64,000 nucleotides of DNA from Flavobacterium frigoris (GTDB taxonomy: Bacteria > Bacteroidota > Bacteroidia > Flavobacteriales > Flavobacteriaceae). How positions within the stretch are numbered: the stretch's first letter is position 1; the number at the start of each line of letters is the position of its first letter. The stretch spans positions 43,868-107,867 of the forward strand of contig NZ_FOFZ01000012.1 in assembly GCF_900111075.1 (NCBI RefSeq), read 5' to 3'. Made by a program: the position numbers and the translations under genes. This document shows positions 28,618 to 37,104 of the stretch, piece after piece. The notes beneath the pieces are model-generated. The model did not search any database and was not told the origin of the DNA. It saw only the letters and a list, made by a program, of their open reading frames with translations.

Positions 28618-28992
28618 ATGAAGTATTTTATCGCTCTATTATTGTTGTCGGGTTCTATGTATTCTCAAGAACAGGTGTTTAATGTGCAGCGTTATTGTGT
28701 TGACGAAGCTCCTTTTAAGATTGGAGAATGCGATATTTCAGGAAATGAATATTCGTTTGTGTTCCTCGATAGAAAAAAGAATGATGTAGTCTTCTTTTTT
28801 ACTAATATGAAATTGAAATATAAAATTACGAAGTCTGTGGTGTATGCTCCCGATCCTAATTACATACTTTATTCTTTGGAAAATGAGAAAGGTACTGTTG
28901 ATATGAAAATTAACAAGCAGAGTACTAAAATGGAATTTCTATATCCCAACAATCACATTTATTTGACGGTGGGTAAATCAACTAAGTTGTAA
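28618..28992 (+). CDS. Small secreted protein of unknown function
   Basis: 124 residues. MKYFIALLLLSGSMYSQEQ is a signal peptide with a Bacteroidetes-style cleavage region. The mature part (about 105 residues) has two cysteines (YCVDEAPFKIGEC) and alternating hydrophobic residues that suggest a beta-rich fold. I do not recognise a family. It stands alone, divergent from the GT9 gene and convergent with the Coa1-like gene (22-nt gap). Confidence 0.65.
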   Translation: MKYFIALLLLSGSMYSQEQVFNVQRYCVDEAPFKIGECDISGNEYSFVFLDRKKNDVVFFFTNMKLKYKITKSVVYAPDPNYILYSLENEKGTVDMKINKQSTKMEFLYPNNHIYLTVGKSTKL

Positions 28993-29014
28993 TTTCTTTT
29001 TTAACTCGATAACA

Positions 29015-29449
29015 TTAGTCAATAATTACAATTTCTTCTTTGGGTTGTTTTATTCGAACCGTTATTTTTTTGTATTCCCATTCTGCTCTGTTTTTGTAAG
29101 CTGAAATATCCATTTTACCGTTTGCTTTGCTGCCTTCGATTCTCACTGTTATTTCGACAGCTGTTTTATCATTTGTGTACTTTGCATCTCCTTCTAGAAT
29201 GGCTAATTTGCCAATGGGCTCTATTTCTCCAAGGATTGTTTTTGCTCTGTGGTTTGCATTTACTTTTTCAATTGCTTTAGTATATAGAGAATCCTCGGAA
29301 TAAGCTTGCGCAAAATTAATAGCGGTGCCATCAAAGCTAGTTGTCGCTAGCAAAGTTGCGACAATTGTAAATAGCACGATACAAGTGGGTACAAACCATT
29401 TCCAATTAGTTTTCCACCAACTTGTTGTAGCAATTAATTCGTTGTCCAT
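29015..29449 (-). CDS. Coa1-like membrane-anchored protein
   Basis: 144 residues. One transmembrane segment (WFVPTCIVLFTIVATLLATT, about 18-37) is followed by a periplasmic domain with AIEKVNANHRAKTILGEIEPIGKLAILEGD and VRIEGSKANGKMDISAYKNRAEWEYKKITVRI, the pattern of the cytochrome c oxidase assembly factor Coa1 family. In bacteria the role is not established; the link to oxidase assembly rests on the mitochondrial namesake. Stand-alone gene. A Flavo-1-like element lies about 120 nt upstream, pointing toward the arsenite transporter. Confidence 0.8.
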   Translation of the reverse strand: MDNELIATTSWWKTNWKWFVPTCIVLFTIVATLLATTSFDGTAINFAQAYSEDSLYTKAIEKVNANHRAKTILGEIEPIGKLAILEGDAKYTNDKTAVEITVRIEGSKANGKMDISAYKNRAEWEYKKITVRIKQPKEEIVIID

Positions 29450-29567
29450 TATTTCTGAATTTGTTTTAATATAGCAAACTGGTTCTGGTAGGCTAATATA
29501 ACTGTTTTATTGCATTTAAGATTTAGACCTTGAATGAATTAAAACTTCTTGTAAGCACTAAATGCCC

Positions 29568-29648
29568 TAGCCCCGATAGAAGCGGCATCCTTTATATCGG
29601 CCGTTTTCGGCAGGTATAAAGATACAGCGGATAGCGGGAAATAGCTCC
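29568..29648 (+). ncRNA. Flavo-1-like structured RNA element (copy A)
   Basis: It starts TAGCCCCGATAGAAGCGGC, continues ATCCTTTATA, then a hairpin (CTTTATA 29590-29596 with TATAAAG 29615-29621, inner CCG/CGG), then GATACAGCGGATAGCGGG and AAATAGCTCC. The same ordered blocks with a different hairpin sequence occur at 10199-10281. The pattern agrees closely with my memory of the Flavo-1 candidate RNA, which is common between genes in Flavobacteria. It is followed at once by a terminator hairpin. Confidence 0.72.
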
Positions 29649-29656
29649 TAAAAAAT

Positions 29657-29692
29657 AAACCACCCTCTTATTTTGAAATAAAAGGATGGTTT
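29657..29692. terminator. Terminator of the ars operon
   Basis: A 17-position stem with two mismatches (arms 29657-29673 and 29676-29692) and a tight GA loop, 24 nt past the acr3 stop on the minus strand. A and T runs flank both sides, so it can also end a transcript from the Flavo-1-like element on the plus strand. Confidence 0.75.
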
Positions 29693-29716
29693 CTATATTT
29701 TATGGTAATGTGATTT

Positions 29717-30787
29717 TTATGCCGTAATGGGATAGTATTTTTTTCGAAACCAAAAAGCGACATTCACCAAGGCGATCAATGCCGGAACTTCGACTAACGG
29801 GCCTATAACACCAGCAAAAGCTTGTCCGCTGTTGATACCAAATACACCAATTGCAACTGCTATAGCCAATTCGAAATTGTTTCCCGTGGCCGTAAATGCA
29901 ATAGCGGTGCTTTTAGAATAGTCGGCACCAAAGTATTTCCCGACCATGAAGCTCAAAACAAACATCAAAGTGAAGTAGATAACAAGAGGAATGGCGATTC
30001 GAACGACATCCATCGGTATCTGAACAATCAATTCTCCTTTTAGGCTAAACATGATCACAATCGTGAATAATAAGGCGATCAGGGTAATTGGGGAGATAAA
30101 AGGGACGTATTTATTCTGGAACCAGTCTTCGCCTTTTAAATGGATTAAAGCATATCGACTGATGATTCCCAGCGCAAAGGGAATTCCTAAATAAATACCA
30201 ACACTCTCGGCAATTTGTCCAATACTGATGTTGACTTCAAAACCGGTGTAGCCAAAATAGGGAGGAAGTACGGTGATGAAAATATACGCATAAACACTAT
30301 AAAGCAGTACTTGAAAAATACTGTTTAAGGCAATTAGTCCAGCTGCATATTCTCTGTCTCCATCTGCAAGGTCGTTCCAAACTACAACCATAGCAATACA
30401 ACGCGCGAGTCCAATAAGGATCACGCCGATCATGTATTCAGGATAACCATTGAGGAAAATGAGCGCCAAGGCAAACATTAAGATTGGGCCTAAAACCCAA
30501 TTCAGGAATAGGGAAGCACCTAGTACTTTAGTATTTTTAAAGACTTCGCCCATTTGTTCGTATTTTACTTTTGCCAATGGCGGATACATCATTAGGATAA
30601 GTCCAATTGCCAGCGGAATATTAGTGGTTCCACTGGAAAAGGAATTGATAAAGTCTCCGCTAGAGGGGAAGAAGTTCCCAATGGCAACGCCTATTGCCAT
30701 GGCAAGGAATATCCAAAGGGTTAAATAACTATCGAGAAACCCCAATTTTTTTCGGTTCAATGCAGGAGTGCAATTAGTTGCAGACAT
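29717..30787 (-). CDS. acr3: Arsenite efflux transporter, ACR3 family
   Basis: 356 residues with about ten transmembrane segments. [35 protein letters not shown] and [36 protein letters not shown] are ACR3 signatures, with the essential transport cysteine in [12 protein letters not shown] near residue 128. [23 protein letters not shown] and [18 protein letters not shown] close the fold. It exports arsenite, and possibly antimonite, across the inner membrane. Last gene of the ars operon, starting 1 nt after the arsC-like gene ends. Confidence 0.95.
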   Translation of the reverse strand: MSATNCTPALNRKKLGFLDSYLTLWIFLAMAIGVAIGNFFPSSGDFINSFSSGTTNIPLAIGLILMMYPPLAKVKYEQMGEVFKNTKVLGASLFLNWVLGPILMFALALIFLNGYPEYMIGVILIGLARCIAMVVVWNDLADGDREYAAGLIALNSIFQVLLYSVYAYIFITVLPPYFGYTGFEVNISIGQIAESVGIYLGIPFALGIISRYALIHLKGEDWFQNKYVPFISPITLIALLFTIVIMFSLKGELIVQIPMDVVRIAIPLVIYFTLMFVLSFMVGKYFGADYSKSTAIAFTATGNNFELAIAVAIGVFGINSGQAFAGVIGPLVEVPALIALVNVAFWFRKKYYPITA

Positions 30788-30788
30788 A

Positions 30789-31421
30789 TTATTTTTTTAT
30801 TTGTGAGAATACATAGAAAAGCTCCGTAGCAATTTGGACGCTTCTTTCTTTGTATTTTGCTTCTTTTTGGGGTGTATTATCAAACGCTTTTGGGTCTTCA
30901 AAAGTGATAGGAATGCGTTTTTCAGCACCGGCAATAAAAGGGCAGCCGTTATCAGCACTTGAGCAAGTCAATATCGCGGCAAAGGCAGATTGCGGGTTGA
31001 AACTGTCGTCATAGGTTTTAGAAAACCCAATAATAGGATGTCCATTCTCACTATATTTAATGCTGTAAACCGGATTCGTACCTTCAGAAAGGGGTCTCAC
31101 TTGGAATCCTGCTTGTTCTAATGTTTTCGCCACCATTGGGAATAATGCGGTAGCTTCTGTTCCGCCAGAATAGCAAAACACATTTTTCACATTAAAATGT
31201 GCTGCTGCTGTTTGTGCCCAAACTTGCGATAAATGACTCCTTCTTGAATTGTGGGTACAAATAAAGTTGAGTCGGACTTCTTGATTCTTGCTAACTTTCT
31301 CTTGAATAAAATCAATAAGTGGTAGCAGTATTGCTTTTCGCTCCAAAGAAATAGTTCCGAATTGAAAGGAGCTAATTTCATTTTCTATCGCTGTGAATAC
31401 GGCAGTATTTGATTGAATCAT
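30789..31421 (-). CDS. arsC: Arsenate reductase, low-molecular-weight phosphatase type
   Basis: 210 residues, longer than the classical thioredoxin-linked ArsC of about 135. A short N-terminal extension (about 45 residues) precedes the P-loop [18 protein letters not shown], with the nucleophile Cys at 55. A second redox Cys pair may be in [20 protein letters not shown]. The general-acid region is [17 protein letters not shown]. It reduces arsenate to arsenite for export by ACR3. This arrangement is the usual one in Bacteroidetes ars operons. Confidence 0.9.
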   Translation of the reverse strand: MIQSNTAVFTAIENEISSFQFGTISLERKAILLPLIDFIQEKVSKNQEVRLNFICTHNSRRSHLSQVWAQTAAAHFNVKNVFCYSGGTEATALFPMVAKTLEQAGFQVRPLSEGTNPVYSIKYSENGHPIIGFSKTYDDSFNPQSAFAAILTCSSADNGCPFIAGAEKRIPITFEDPKAFDNTPQKEAKYKERSVQIATELFYVFSQIKK

Positions 31422-31439
31422 TTTTAAAAAGGTTTTTAG

Positions 31440-31910
31440 TTAACAACAACCTCCACCTGGAGTACAGCTGTTCGTTTGACTTGGAATTTCAGATAATTTT
31501 ATTTTTTGCTTTTCTTGCGGAATTCCACATGCATCCTCTGCTAGGCAAGCGGTTTGTTTGTTTAATAGTGTAAAATCCTTTCCGTTGAATCCTAAGTCGT
31601 ATTTACCAATAGTTTCTGCTTGGTATTCGACCTCTATTTCGTTGTCTTCAATTCCTAGAACTTTTTCAGATAGTGTAATAATATCCAAGAGTTTCTTTGG
31701 TTTTAGGCGGTGTTCAAAGTCATTGGCATCCCACAACTGGAAGTTTACCACGGTTTCGTTTCTCACTTTTCCTCCGCAGTCAATGAAATTTTTGGTAATT
31801 AAACCTACTTCAGTAACGTGAAAATGTTCTGGAACATAAGTGCCATTTGGCAATTGGAAAGTTACATTTTCTAATGTGCTTAACTGTTTTTTAATTTCTG
31901 ATAACTTCAT
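31440..31910 (-). CDS. DUF6428 family protein of the ars operon
   Basis: 156 residues. The core (NVTFQLPNGTYVPEHFHVTEVGLI, NETVVNFQLWDANDFEHRLKPKKLLDII) fits the family known as DUF6428, which in Flavobacteria is found between arsR and the arsenate reductase. The C-terminus is cysteine-rich: TACLAEDACGIP and finally SCTPGGGCC. Paired cysteines suggest trivalent arsenic or metal binding, so a chaperone or buffer for arsenite is a reasonable guess; no experiment is known to me. It lies 18 nt downstream of arsR and 18 nt upstream of arsC. Confidence 0.8.
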   Translation of the reverse strand: MKLSEIKKQLSTLENVTFQLPNGTYVPEHFHVTEVGLITKNFIDCGGKVRNETVVNFQLWDANDFEHRLKPKKLLDIITLSEKVLGIEDNEIEVEYQAETIGKYDLGFNGKDFTLLNKQTACLAEDACGIPQEKQKIKLSEIPSQTNSCTPGGGCC

Positions 31911-31928
31911 GGTTTTATATTTTAAAAA

Positions 31929-32261
31929 TTAACAACATTGATTTTTTTTGTTTTCTAAATAGGTATTTACTTGGTTGAAAAAGCCACGAATTTTATGGAA
32001 GCCTTTTTCGTCTAGACAATAACAAATAGCGTTTCCTTCAAAACTTCCTTTGATGAGTCCGGCATTTTTTAATTCCTTTAAGTGTTGAGAAACGGTAGGT
32101 TGTGCCAGAGGTAATTCGTTTACGATGTCTCCGCAAACACAGCTGTTTACTTTTATTAGATGCTGAATTATGGCAATACGTGCTGGATGGCCAATTGCTT
32201 TCGCTAAGATTGCCAACTCATTTTGCTCTTCTGAAAAATGTTCTGTTTTAGTAATTCCCAT
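31929..32261 (-). CDS. arsR: ArsR family arsenic-responsive repressor
   Basis: 110 residues from the ATG at 32261; a TTG at 32282 is possible but lies inside the operator. The winged helix is NELPLAQPTVSQHLKELKNAGLIKGSFEGNAICYCL. The sensor is CVCGD (Cys 41 and 43) at the start of the alpha-3 region, as in ArsR proteins that bind As(III) through vicinal cysteines. The C-terminus ends NQCC, a second vicinal pair. It should repress this operon until arsenite binds. A dyad lies 13 bp upstream of the ATG. Confidence 0.93.
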   Translation of the reverse strand: MGITKTEHFSEEQNELAILAKAIGHPARIAIIQHLIKVNSCVCGDIVNELPLAQPTVSQHLKELKNAGLIKGSFEGNAICYCLDEKGFHKIRGFFNQVNTYLENKKNQCC

Positions 32262-32273
32262 TGCTATATATTT

Positions 32274-32293
32274 ATATTGCAATATTACGATAT
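32274..32293 (-). promoter_or_regulatory. ArsR operator
   Basis: A 20-bp dyad (ATATTGCAAT followed by ATTACGATAT) with 8 of 10 symmetrical positions, containing the perfect 12-bp palindrome ATATTGCAATAT at 32274-32285. It lies 13 bp upstream of the arsR ATG and thus over the expected start of transcription. Confidence 0.75.
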
Positions 32294-32414
32294 AAAGAAT
32301 TCGAAAACAAATATTAGAATAGCTATTTCATAAAAAAAAAACAAAAGTACTCAGGAAGTACTGCCTTTTAATGAAAAAGTTAGGTCTTTATGTCGTTGTA
32401 AATCTCCGTATTTA

Positions 32415-32675
32415 CTATAATTTAAATGTGCCTTTAGGAATAGCGTGGAATCCAACTGTTTTTACCTTGTTTTCAATATCCGATAAGGAAACGATTTTGT
32501 CAGTATGTACCGTAAATTCTCGTGGGAAAATTTCAGTGTTTAGGATAATATCAACAATTCCTTCTAATTCTAACAGACTATTTTTAATTGCTGTTAAATC
32601 GTTTTCTTCCATCGCGTTTGTTCCAAAGATTTTACCGTGATTTCCTGGAATAATATTTTCTGATAGTAAGCTCAT
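32415..32675 (-). CDS. HMA-like small protein lacking metal-binding cysteines
   Basis: 86 residues. The beta-alpha-beta-beta-alpha-beta layout with ENDLTAIKNSLLELEGIVDIILNTEIFPREFTVHTDK and LSDIENKVKTVGFHAIPKGTF is that of the heavy-metal-associated (copper chaperone) fold. Where CxxC should lie, before the first helix, it reads GTNAMEEND, with no cysteine in the whole protein. It therefore probably does not bind copper by the usual site. It lies next to the ars operon but is separated by 130 nt, and the two may be unrelated. Confidence 0.7.
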   Translation of the reverse strand: MSLLSENIIPGNHGKIFGTNAMEENDLTAIKNSLLELEGIVDIILNTEIFPREFTVHTDKIVSLSDIENKVKTVGFHAIPKGTFKL

Positions 32676-32971
32676 ATTTGTATTGTTTTAAAATTAGTAT
32701 AAAAAAAGCATATGGGAAGCGAGCTTTTTTGTCAGTTTAAAATTAGTCATTTATTAGGTATAAAATGTAATAAGAAGGATGGTATTTTAGGTTGACATAC
32801 TAGCTATTTTATTTGTAAACGAATAGTAGTGTGTTGAATTTACGTCAAATAGACTTTGAGGAGAAGGGGTTAATTATCTCATTGTATTTAAATAAAGATG
32901 TAACGGCTGTTTGTGTAAATTAATCACTAACTTAGTGTGTTATATATCAACAAGTTAAAACCTTAAGTAAG

Positions 32972-33328
32972 ATGGGAAATAAAGATAATAAACCAAGTAC
33001 TAAATCTCAGAAAACGGAAGAAGCAGATAAAGATAAATTACCGGATTCTCTAAACTATCCGCCAAGCGAAGATATCTACAATAAGGGACATAAGGAAGGG
33101 GACATCAATCCTGCTGATATCACTAAAAAGAAAATACCGGTTGAAATTAATAACCGAAGTGAATTCAACGAGAAAAACTTTGAAGAGGATATGTCAGGCG
33201 GGGATTTAGATATTCCAGGGTCAGAATTAGACGATGCACAAGAGGAAATAGGGAGTGAGGATGAAGAAAACAATCATTATAGTATTGGCGGTGATAACCA
33301 CAATGATTTGGAAGAAGATAATGGGTAG
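32972..33328 (+). CDS. Acidic, probably disordered protein conserved in Bacteroidetes
   Basis: 118 residues, very rich in D, E, N, G and K with few hydrophobics, so likely disordered. The C-terminal block DIPGSELDDAQEEIGSEDEE and then YSIGGDNHNDLEEDN recurs, as I remember, in a family of uncharacterised Bacteroidetes proteins. The middle has PPSEDIYNKG. No function is known; a stress-related or solvation role is speculation. It stands alone, with 296 nt of non-coding DNA before it and the convergent DUF3667 gene after it. Confidence 0.7.
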   Translation: MGNKDNKPSTKSQKTEEADKDKLPDSLNYPPSEDIYNKGHKEGDINPADITKKKIPVEINNRSEFNEKNFEEDMSGGDLDIPGSELDDAQEEIGSEDEENNHYSIGGDNHNDLEEDNG

Positions 33329-33417
33329 CTAACGCCTTCGATAAAATAGTTTTTGTATTAATAGCGACTTATTATCAAGCCAGTAAATAAAGGTTCAAAC
33401 GGATTAATAATGATTTT

Positions 33418-34527
33418 TTAGTGAATATTATTATACGTGTACAATGCAAAAAGCACTAATAATAAGGTAATGACAACTAAGTTAATGATAAAGATAACAC
33501 TGCTTTTGAATAACGAGACCATAATTTTTTCTCCGTAAAAACGACGGTGTGCCGGAAAGAAATAATAAATCATCCAAAATATTCCTAGGGTTTTTAAACT
33601 AAAATGAACCCACTCCGTAACAGGATTATTTCCAAATAACGGAAAGATTTTATCGATAAAGAATAGGGTTAGAACCAGTAGTAGTAAAAAGGAAAAATAA
33701 TGCAAAGTAAAGATGCCGCTATCATAATAATACCATTTTTTCTTATCATGAAAAAGCCATAAAACGAAGGCGAAGACCGGCATGTACATGAATAATAACT
33801 TTGGTAAATTATGTGCAAATGATTCAGTGAACTTGTCGACAATTTGTTCGTTTGTGTTTTCTTCTTTTACGGTTAGCCATTTTTTAAGTAACCAATATTC
33901 TGTATCGGTTACTTGTGCTTTTTTACTACCGTGTTTTTGAATAGAGTCTAATTCGGTGATGGATTTATATCCAAAATCAGCAACTTCTTTATTGGGAGTT
34001 GAATCAGTTGTTTGGGTATCTTTTACTTTGTCAATTTTATCTGTTTGTTCTAATATTTTTTTTATTGTGTCATTATTCTGCTGCGATAACAGACCGACTT
34101 TTGTTAAACCATCTACGCTTTTCTCTTCAATATGTAAAGAATCTATGTTAGGAATGGTTACTTGTTCGTGTTTTGCTGAAGGGCTCGTCATTTCTTTTTC
34201 CGGATTATTAGGAAATAAAGAGATCATTAAAAAAGTCACAAAACTGATGAAAATATAAAGTCTGATAGGATTCAAATAAGACAAACGCTTTCCTGCCATG
34301 TATGCTTTAGTTAAAGCGGCAGGTTTAAAAAATAAGTAAAATATTGACTTCCAAAAAGCATTGTCGTAATGAGTTAAATCTTTAAAGAAATGAATAAAGA
34401 TATGGTGAAAAGAGAGGCGGCTCAACGTGTTTTCCTGTCCACAATTTGGACAATACCGTTCAGCTACAATATGGTTACAATTGAGACAGGTTTTATCTGG
34501 ACGTATTTTTTCTTTTGACATGGGCAT
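33418..34527 (-). CDS. DUF3667 membrane protein with N-terminal zinc ribbon
   Basis: 369 residues. The N-terminal zinc ribbon is CLNCNHIVAERYCPNCG (two CxxC pairs, about residues 14-30), followed by the family block LSFHHIFIHFFKDLTHYDNAFWKSIFYLFFKPA. One transmembrane segment lies near 90-105. A hydrophilic loop of about 110 residues rich in D, K and T follows, then four or so C-terminal segments. The function of the family is unknown. The neighbours give no hint. Confidence 0.83.
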   Translation of the reverse strand: MPMSKEKIRPDKTCLNCNHIVAERYCPNCGQENTLSRLSFHHIFIHFFKDLTHYDNAFWKSIFYLFFKPAALTKAYMAGKRLSYLNPIRLYIFISFVTFLMISLFPNNPEKEMTSPSAKHEQVTIPNIDSLHIEEKSVDGLTKVGLLSQQNNDTIKKILEQTDKIDKVKDTQTTDSTPNKEVADFGYKSITELDSIQKHGSKKAQVTDTEYWLLKKWLTVKEENTNEQIVDKFTESFAHNLPKLLFMYMPVFAFVLWLFHDKKKWYYYDSGIFTLHYFSFLLLLVLTLFFIDKIFPLFGNNPVTEWVHFSLKTLGIFWMIYYFFPAHRRFYGEKIMVSLFKSSVIFIINLVVITLLLVLFALYTYNNIH

Positions 34528-34772
34528 TTAGTAGGAATCAATTCCAGATTGTAAACTTATTAAACTTTAAGGCCGTATTTTTATTATTTTCATAAGATTT
34601 AACATACTGCAGTTTAAAAAATAATCTAGTGGGTTTGTAGCGTATTAATTATAAAATGCTTTTCTAGCGGTATTATTTTGAATATGATACCATGAGTAAT
34701 AATGGATTTTAATCCATAAATAAATTAAAAAGCGTAACTTTTAGGAAGGTTTCAATCTAAAATACATGTGGT

Positions 34773-35327
34773 ATGTCTTTAAAAAAATACAGCGAAAAAC
34801 GCAATTTTAATTCCACAACAGAGCCAAAAGGAGATGCTGTAAAGCCGAAAAAGGAGTTGGTTTTTGTGGTGCAAAAACACGCCGCATCTCATCTGCATTA
34901 TGATTTTCGTTTGGAAATGGATGGTGTACTGAAAAGTTGGGCTATACCCAAGGGGCCTTCGATGAACCCCGCTGATAAAAGATTGGCGATTATGGTGGAA
35001 GATCATCCATACGATTATAAGGATTTTGAGGGTATTATTCCCGAAGGAAATTACGGAGCTGGTAAAGTGATTGTATGGGATAATGGAACGTATACGCTTG
35101 CAGATACTCAAGAGGAAGGCGATATTAAATCTGATTTAGAAAAAGGGAAGCTGGGAATTATTCTAAAAGGGCATAAACTGAAGGGGGAATTTACATTGGT
35201 GAGACTAAAGGGAAAACAGGAAAACGCTTGGCTTCTAATAAAAAAAAATGACGGCGACGGAAGTTATGATGATGTTTTGCTGCAAGACAAGTCGGTAGTT
35301 TCGCATGTTACTTTAGAAGATTTATAA
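34773..35327 (+). CDS. Stand-alone LigD-type 3'-phosphoesterase domain protein
   Basis: 184 residues consisting only of the DNA-ligase-D phosphoesterase domain: FVVQKHAASHLHYDFRLEMDGVLKSWAIPKGPS, VEDHPYDYKDFEGIIPEGNYGAG and VWDNGTYTL. The two histidines in HLHYD, the Asp and the later HPYDY belong to the metal site. In LigD this module trims 3'-phosphate and 3'-ribonucleotide ends during non-homologous end joining. Here no ligase, polymerase or Ku gene is adjacent, so it would act alone or with enzymes encoded elsewhere. Free-standing versions are known. Confidence 0.88.
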   Translation: MSLKKYSEKRNFNSTTEPKGDAVKPKKELVFVVQKHAASHLHYDFRLEMDGVLKSWAIPKGPSMNPADKRLAIMVEDHPYDYKDFEGIIPEGNYGAGKVIVWDNGTYTLADTQEEGDIKSDLEKGKLGIILKGHKLKGEFTLVRLKGKQENAWLLIKKNDGDGSYDDVLLQDKSVVSHVTLEDL

Positions 35328-35423
35328 AAATGGAGGAAGCGATGTGTTTATTTAGCCTGTAGAGATTTAAAAGAGAATCAAGGATTATCTTAATGTAGTG
35401 ATTAATGTGGATTCTTAAAGCAT

Positions 35424-35460
35424 AAAGCCTCCAACAAAACTATTTTTTGTTTGAGACTTT
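35424..35460. terminator. Terminator between convergent genes
   Basis: Imperfect stem (AAAGCCTCCAACAAAA at 35424-35439 against TTTTGTTTGAGACTTT at 35445-35460, three mismatches) between the phosphoesterase gene and amtB. A/T-rich flanks on both sides. Confidence 0.6.
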
Positions 35461-35525
35461 ATTTATAAGCTACGATATCTCGATTTAATTATATTTGATC
35501 CGTTTTAGTTTAACTTTTTTAAGTG

Positions 35526-36728
35526 TTAATCATTATAAACATTGGTTCCATGTTCATGAATATCTAAACCATCAATTTCTTCTTCTTTAGTAACTCTTAA
35601 TCCCATAGTTTTCTTTAGGATAAAAAGTACTACAAACGAAGCGCCCATTGCCCATGCTGCAATTGAAAATACCCCAATAGCTTGAACTCCTAGCTTTTCA
35701 AATCCTCCGCCGTAAAGTAAACCACCATCAGTAGCAAAAACACCTACTAGTAAAGTACCTAAGGCACCACAAACTCCGTGTACAGAAATGGCTCCAACAG
35801 GATCGTCAATTTTTAGTTTTTTGTCTATAAATTCGATTGAAAACACGACTGCTACACCGCAAATTAGTCCGATAAAGAAAGCTCCCATTGGACTTACAGC
35901 AGCACAACCCGCAGTAACACCTACAAGGCCAGCTAATACGCCATTTAATGTCATAGAAATATCTGGTTTTTTATAAACGGCCCAAGTCAAGAACATAGCA
36001 GCCAATGCTCCAGAAGCTCCAGCAAGATTTGTTGTGATAAAAATAGCCGCTACTTTGAAAGCATTGTCCCCAGAAATTGCTAATTGAGAACCCGGATTAA
36101 ATCCAAACCATCCAAACCATAAAATAAACACCCCTAATGCACCTAACATTAAACTGTGTCCAGGTATTGCATTTGATGTTCCATCCGTATTATATTTTCC
36201 AATTCTAGGTCCTACCAAAGCAGCAGCCACTAATGATGCCCAACCACCAACAGAGTGTACTACACTGGAACCAGCAAAATCAGTAAATCCCATTTTTGCA
36301 AGCCATCCTCCTGCATTCCAAACCCAGCTACCAGAAATTGGATAAATAAGTAAAGTCATTAATAACGAGAAGATCAAATAAGTAGTGAATTTTGTTCTTT
36401 CGGCAATAGCACCAGAAACAATTGTTGCAGCTGTTGCAGCAAATACAGTTTGAAAGAACAAACTGTGCATATCGGCAGCGCTATCAAAAAACCAACTTGG
36501 AGTTCCTATAACAGAACCTATTGAAGCTCCATACATTAACGAGTATCCTATTGCCCAGAATGCGACACTTCCAATACAGAAGTCCATTAAATTTTTCATT
36601 ATTATGTTCCCTGTGTTCTTCGATCTGGTAAATCCAGTTTCTACAAGCGTAAAACCTGCTTGCATAAAAAACACTAAAATTCCGCAGATTAACACCCACA
36701 TTAAGTCTAATACAGCATTCGTATCCAT
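35526..36728 (-). CDS. amtB: Ammonium transporter
   Basis: 400 residues with eleven transmembrane segments and no cleavable signal peptide. The two pore histidines are visible in SSVVHSVGGWASLV (near 158) and GAISVHGVCGALGTLL (near 305). FGWFGFNPGS is the classical Amt signature. It conducts ammonium into the cell and is closed by the PII protein. The PII gene lies 37 nt upstream on the same strand, giving the widespread glnK-amtB operon. The C-terminal tail carries EEIDGLDIHEHGTNVYND, the PII contact region. Confidence 0.95.
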   Translation of the reverse strand: MDTNAVLDLMWVLICGILVFFMQAGFTLVETGFTRSKNTGNIIMKNLMDFCIGSVAFWAIGYSLMYGASIGSVIGTPSWFFDSAADMHSLFFQTVFAATAATIVSGAIAERTKFTTYLIFSLLMTLLIYPISGSWVWNAGGWLAKMGFTDFAGSSVVHSVGGWASLVAAALVGPRIGKYNTDGTSNAIPGHSLMLGALGVFILWFGWFGFNPGSQLAISGDNAFKVAAIFITTNLAGASGALAAMFLTWAVYKKPDISMTLNGVLAGLVGVTAGCAAVSPMGAFFIGLICGVAVVFSIEFIDKKLKIDDPVGAISVHGVCGALGTLLVGVFATDGGLLYGGGFEKLGVQAIGVFSIAAWAMGASFVVLFILKKTMGLRVTKEEEIDGLDIHEHGTNVYND

Positions 36729-36765
36729 AATTTATTTTGTTATTAGTTAGTTTATAGAAAGTTGG

Positions 36766-37104
36766 TTAGTTGATGGCATCCGTTCCTTTTTCTTTAGTTC
36801 TGATTCTGTATGTTTCTTGAATGTCAGAAACAAATATTTTTCCGTCTCCTACCATTCCTGTAGAGGCCGCTTCTAAAATAGTGTCAACCGTCTTTTCTAA
36901 AAAAGGATCGGAAACGACCACGGAAATATATCTTCGTTGGATGTCTGTGGTGCTATAGGTTATTCCCCTGTAAACATGTCCTTGTTGTTCATTACCAACT
37001 CCGGTAACGTCCCAATAGGTGAAAAAATTGACTTCGATTTTGTGTAAAGCTTCTTTAACTTCATCAAATTTTGATTTTCGAATAACAGCTTCGATTTTTT
37101 TCAT
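36766..37104 (-). CDS. glnK: Nitrogen regulatory PII protein
   Basis: 112 residues, the usual length. The start MKKIEAVIRKSKFDEVKEAL and the end block GMVGDGKIFVSDIQETYRIRT are PII signatures. The T-loop reads GHVYRGITYSTTDIQRRYISV, with a tyrosine near the canonical uridylylation position. It senses ATP/ADP, 2-oxoglutarate and nitrogen status and blocks AmtB when ammonium is plentiful. First gene of the glnK-amtB operon; no clear sigma-54 -24/-12 site was seen upstream. Confidence 0.93.
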   Translation of the reverse strand: MKKIEAVIRKSKFDEVKEALHKIEVNFFTYWDVTGVGNEQQGHVYRGITYSTTDIQRRYISVVVSDPFLEKTVDTILEAASTGMVGDGKIFVSDIQETYRIRTKEKGTDAIN

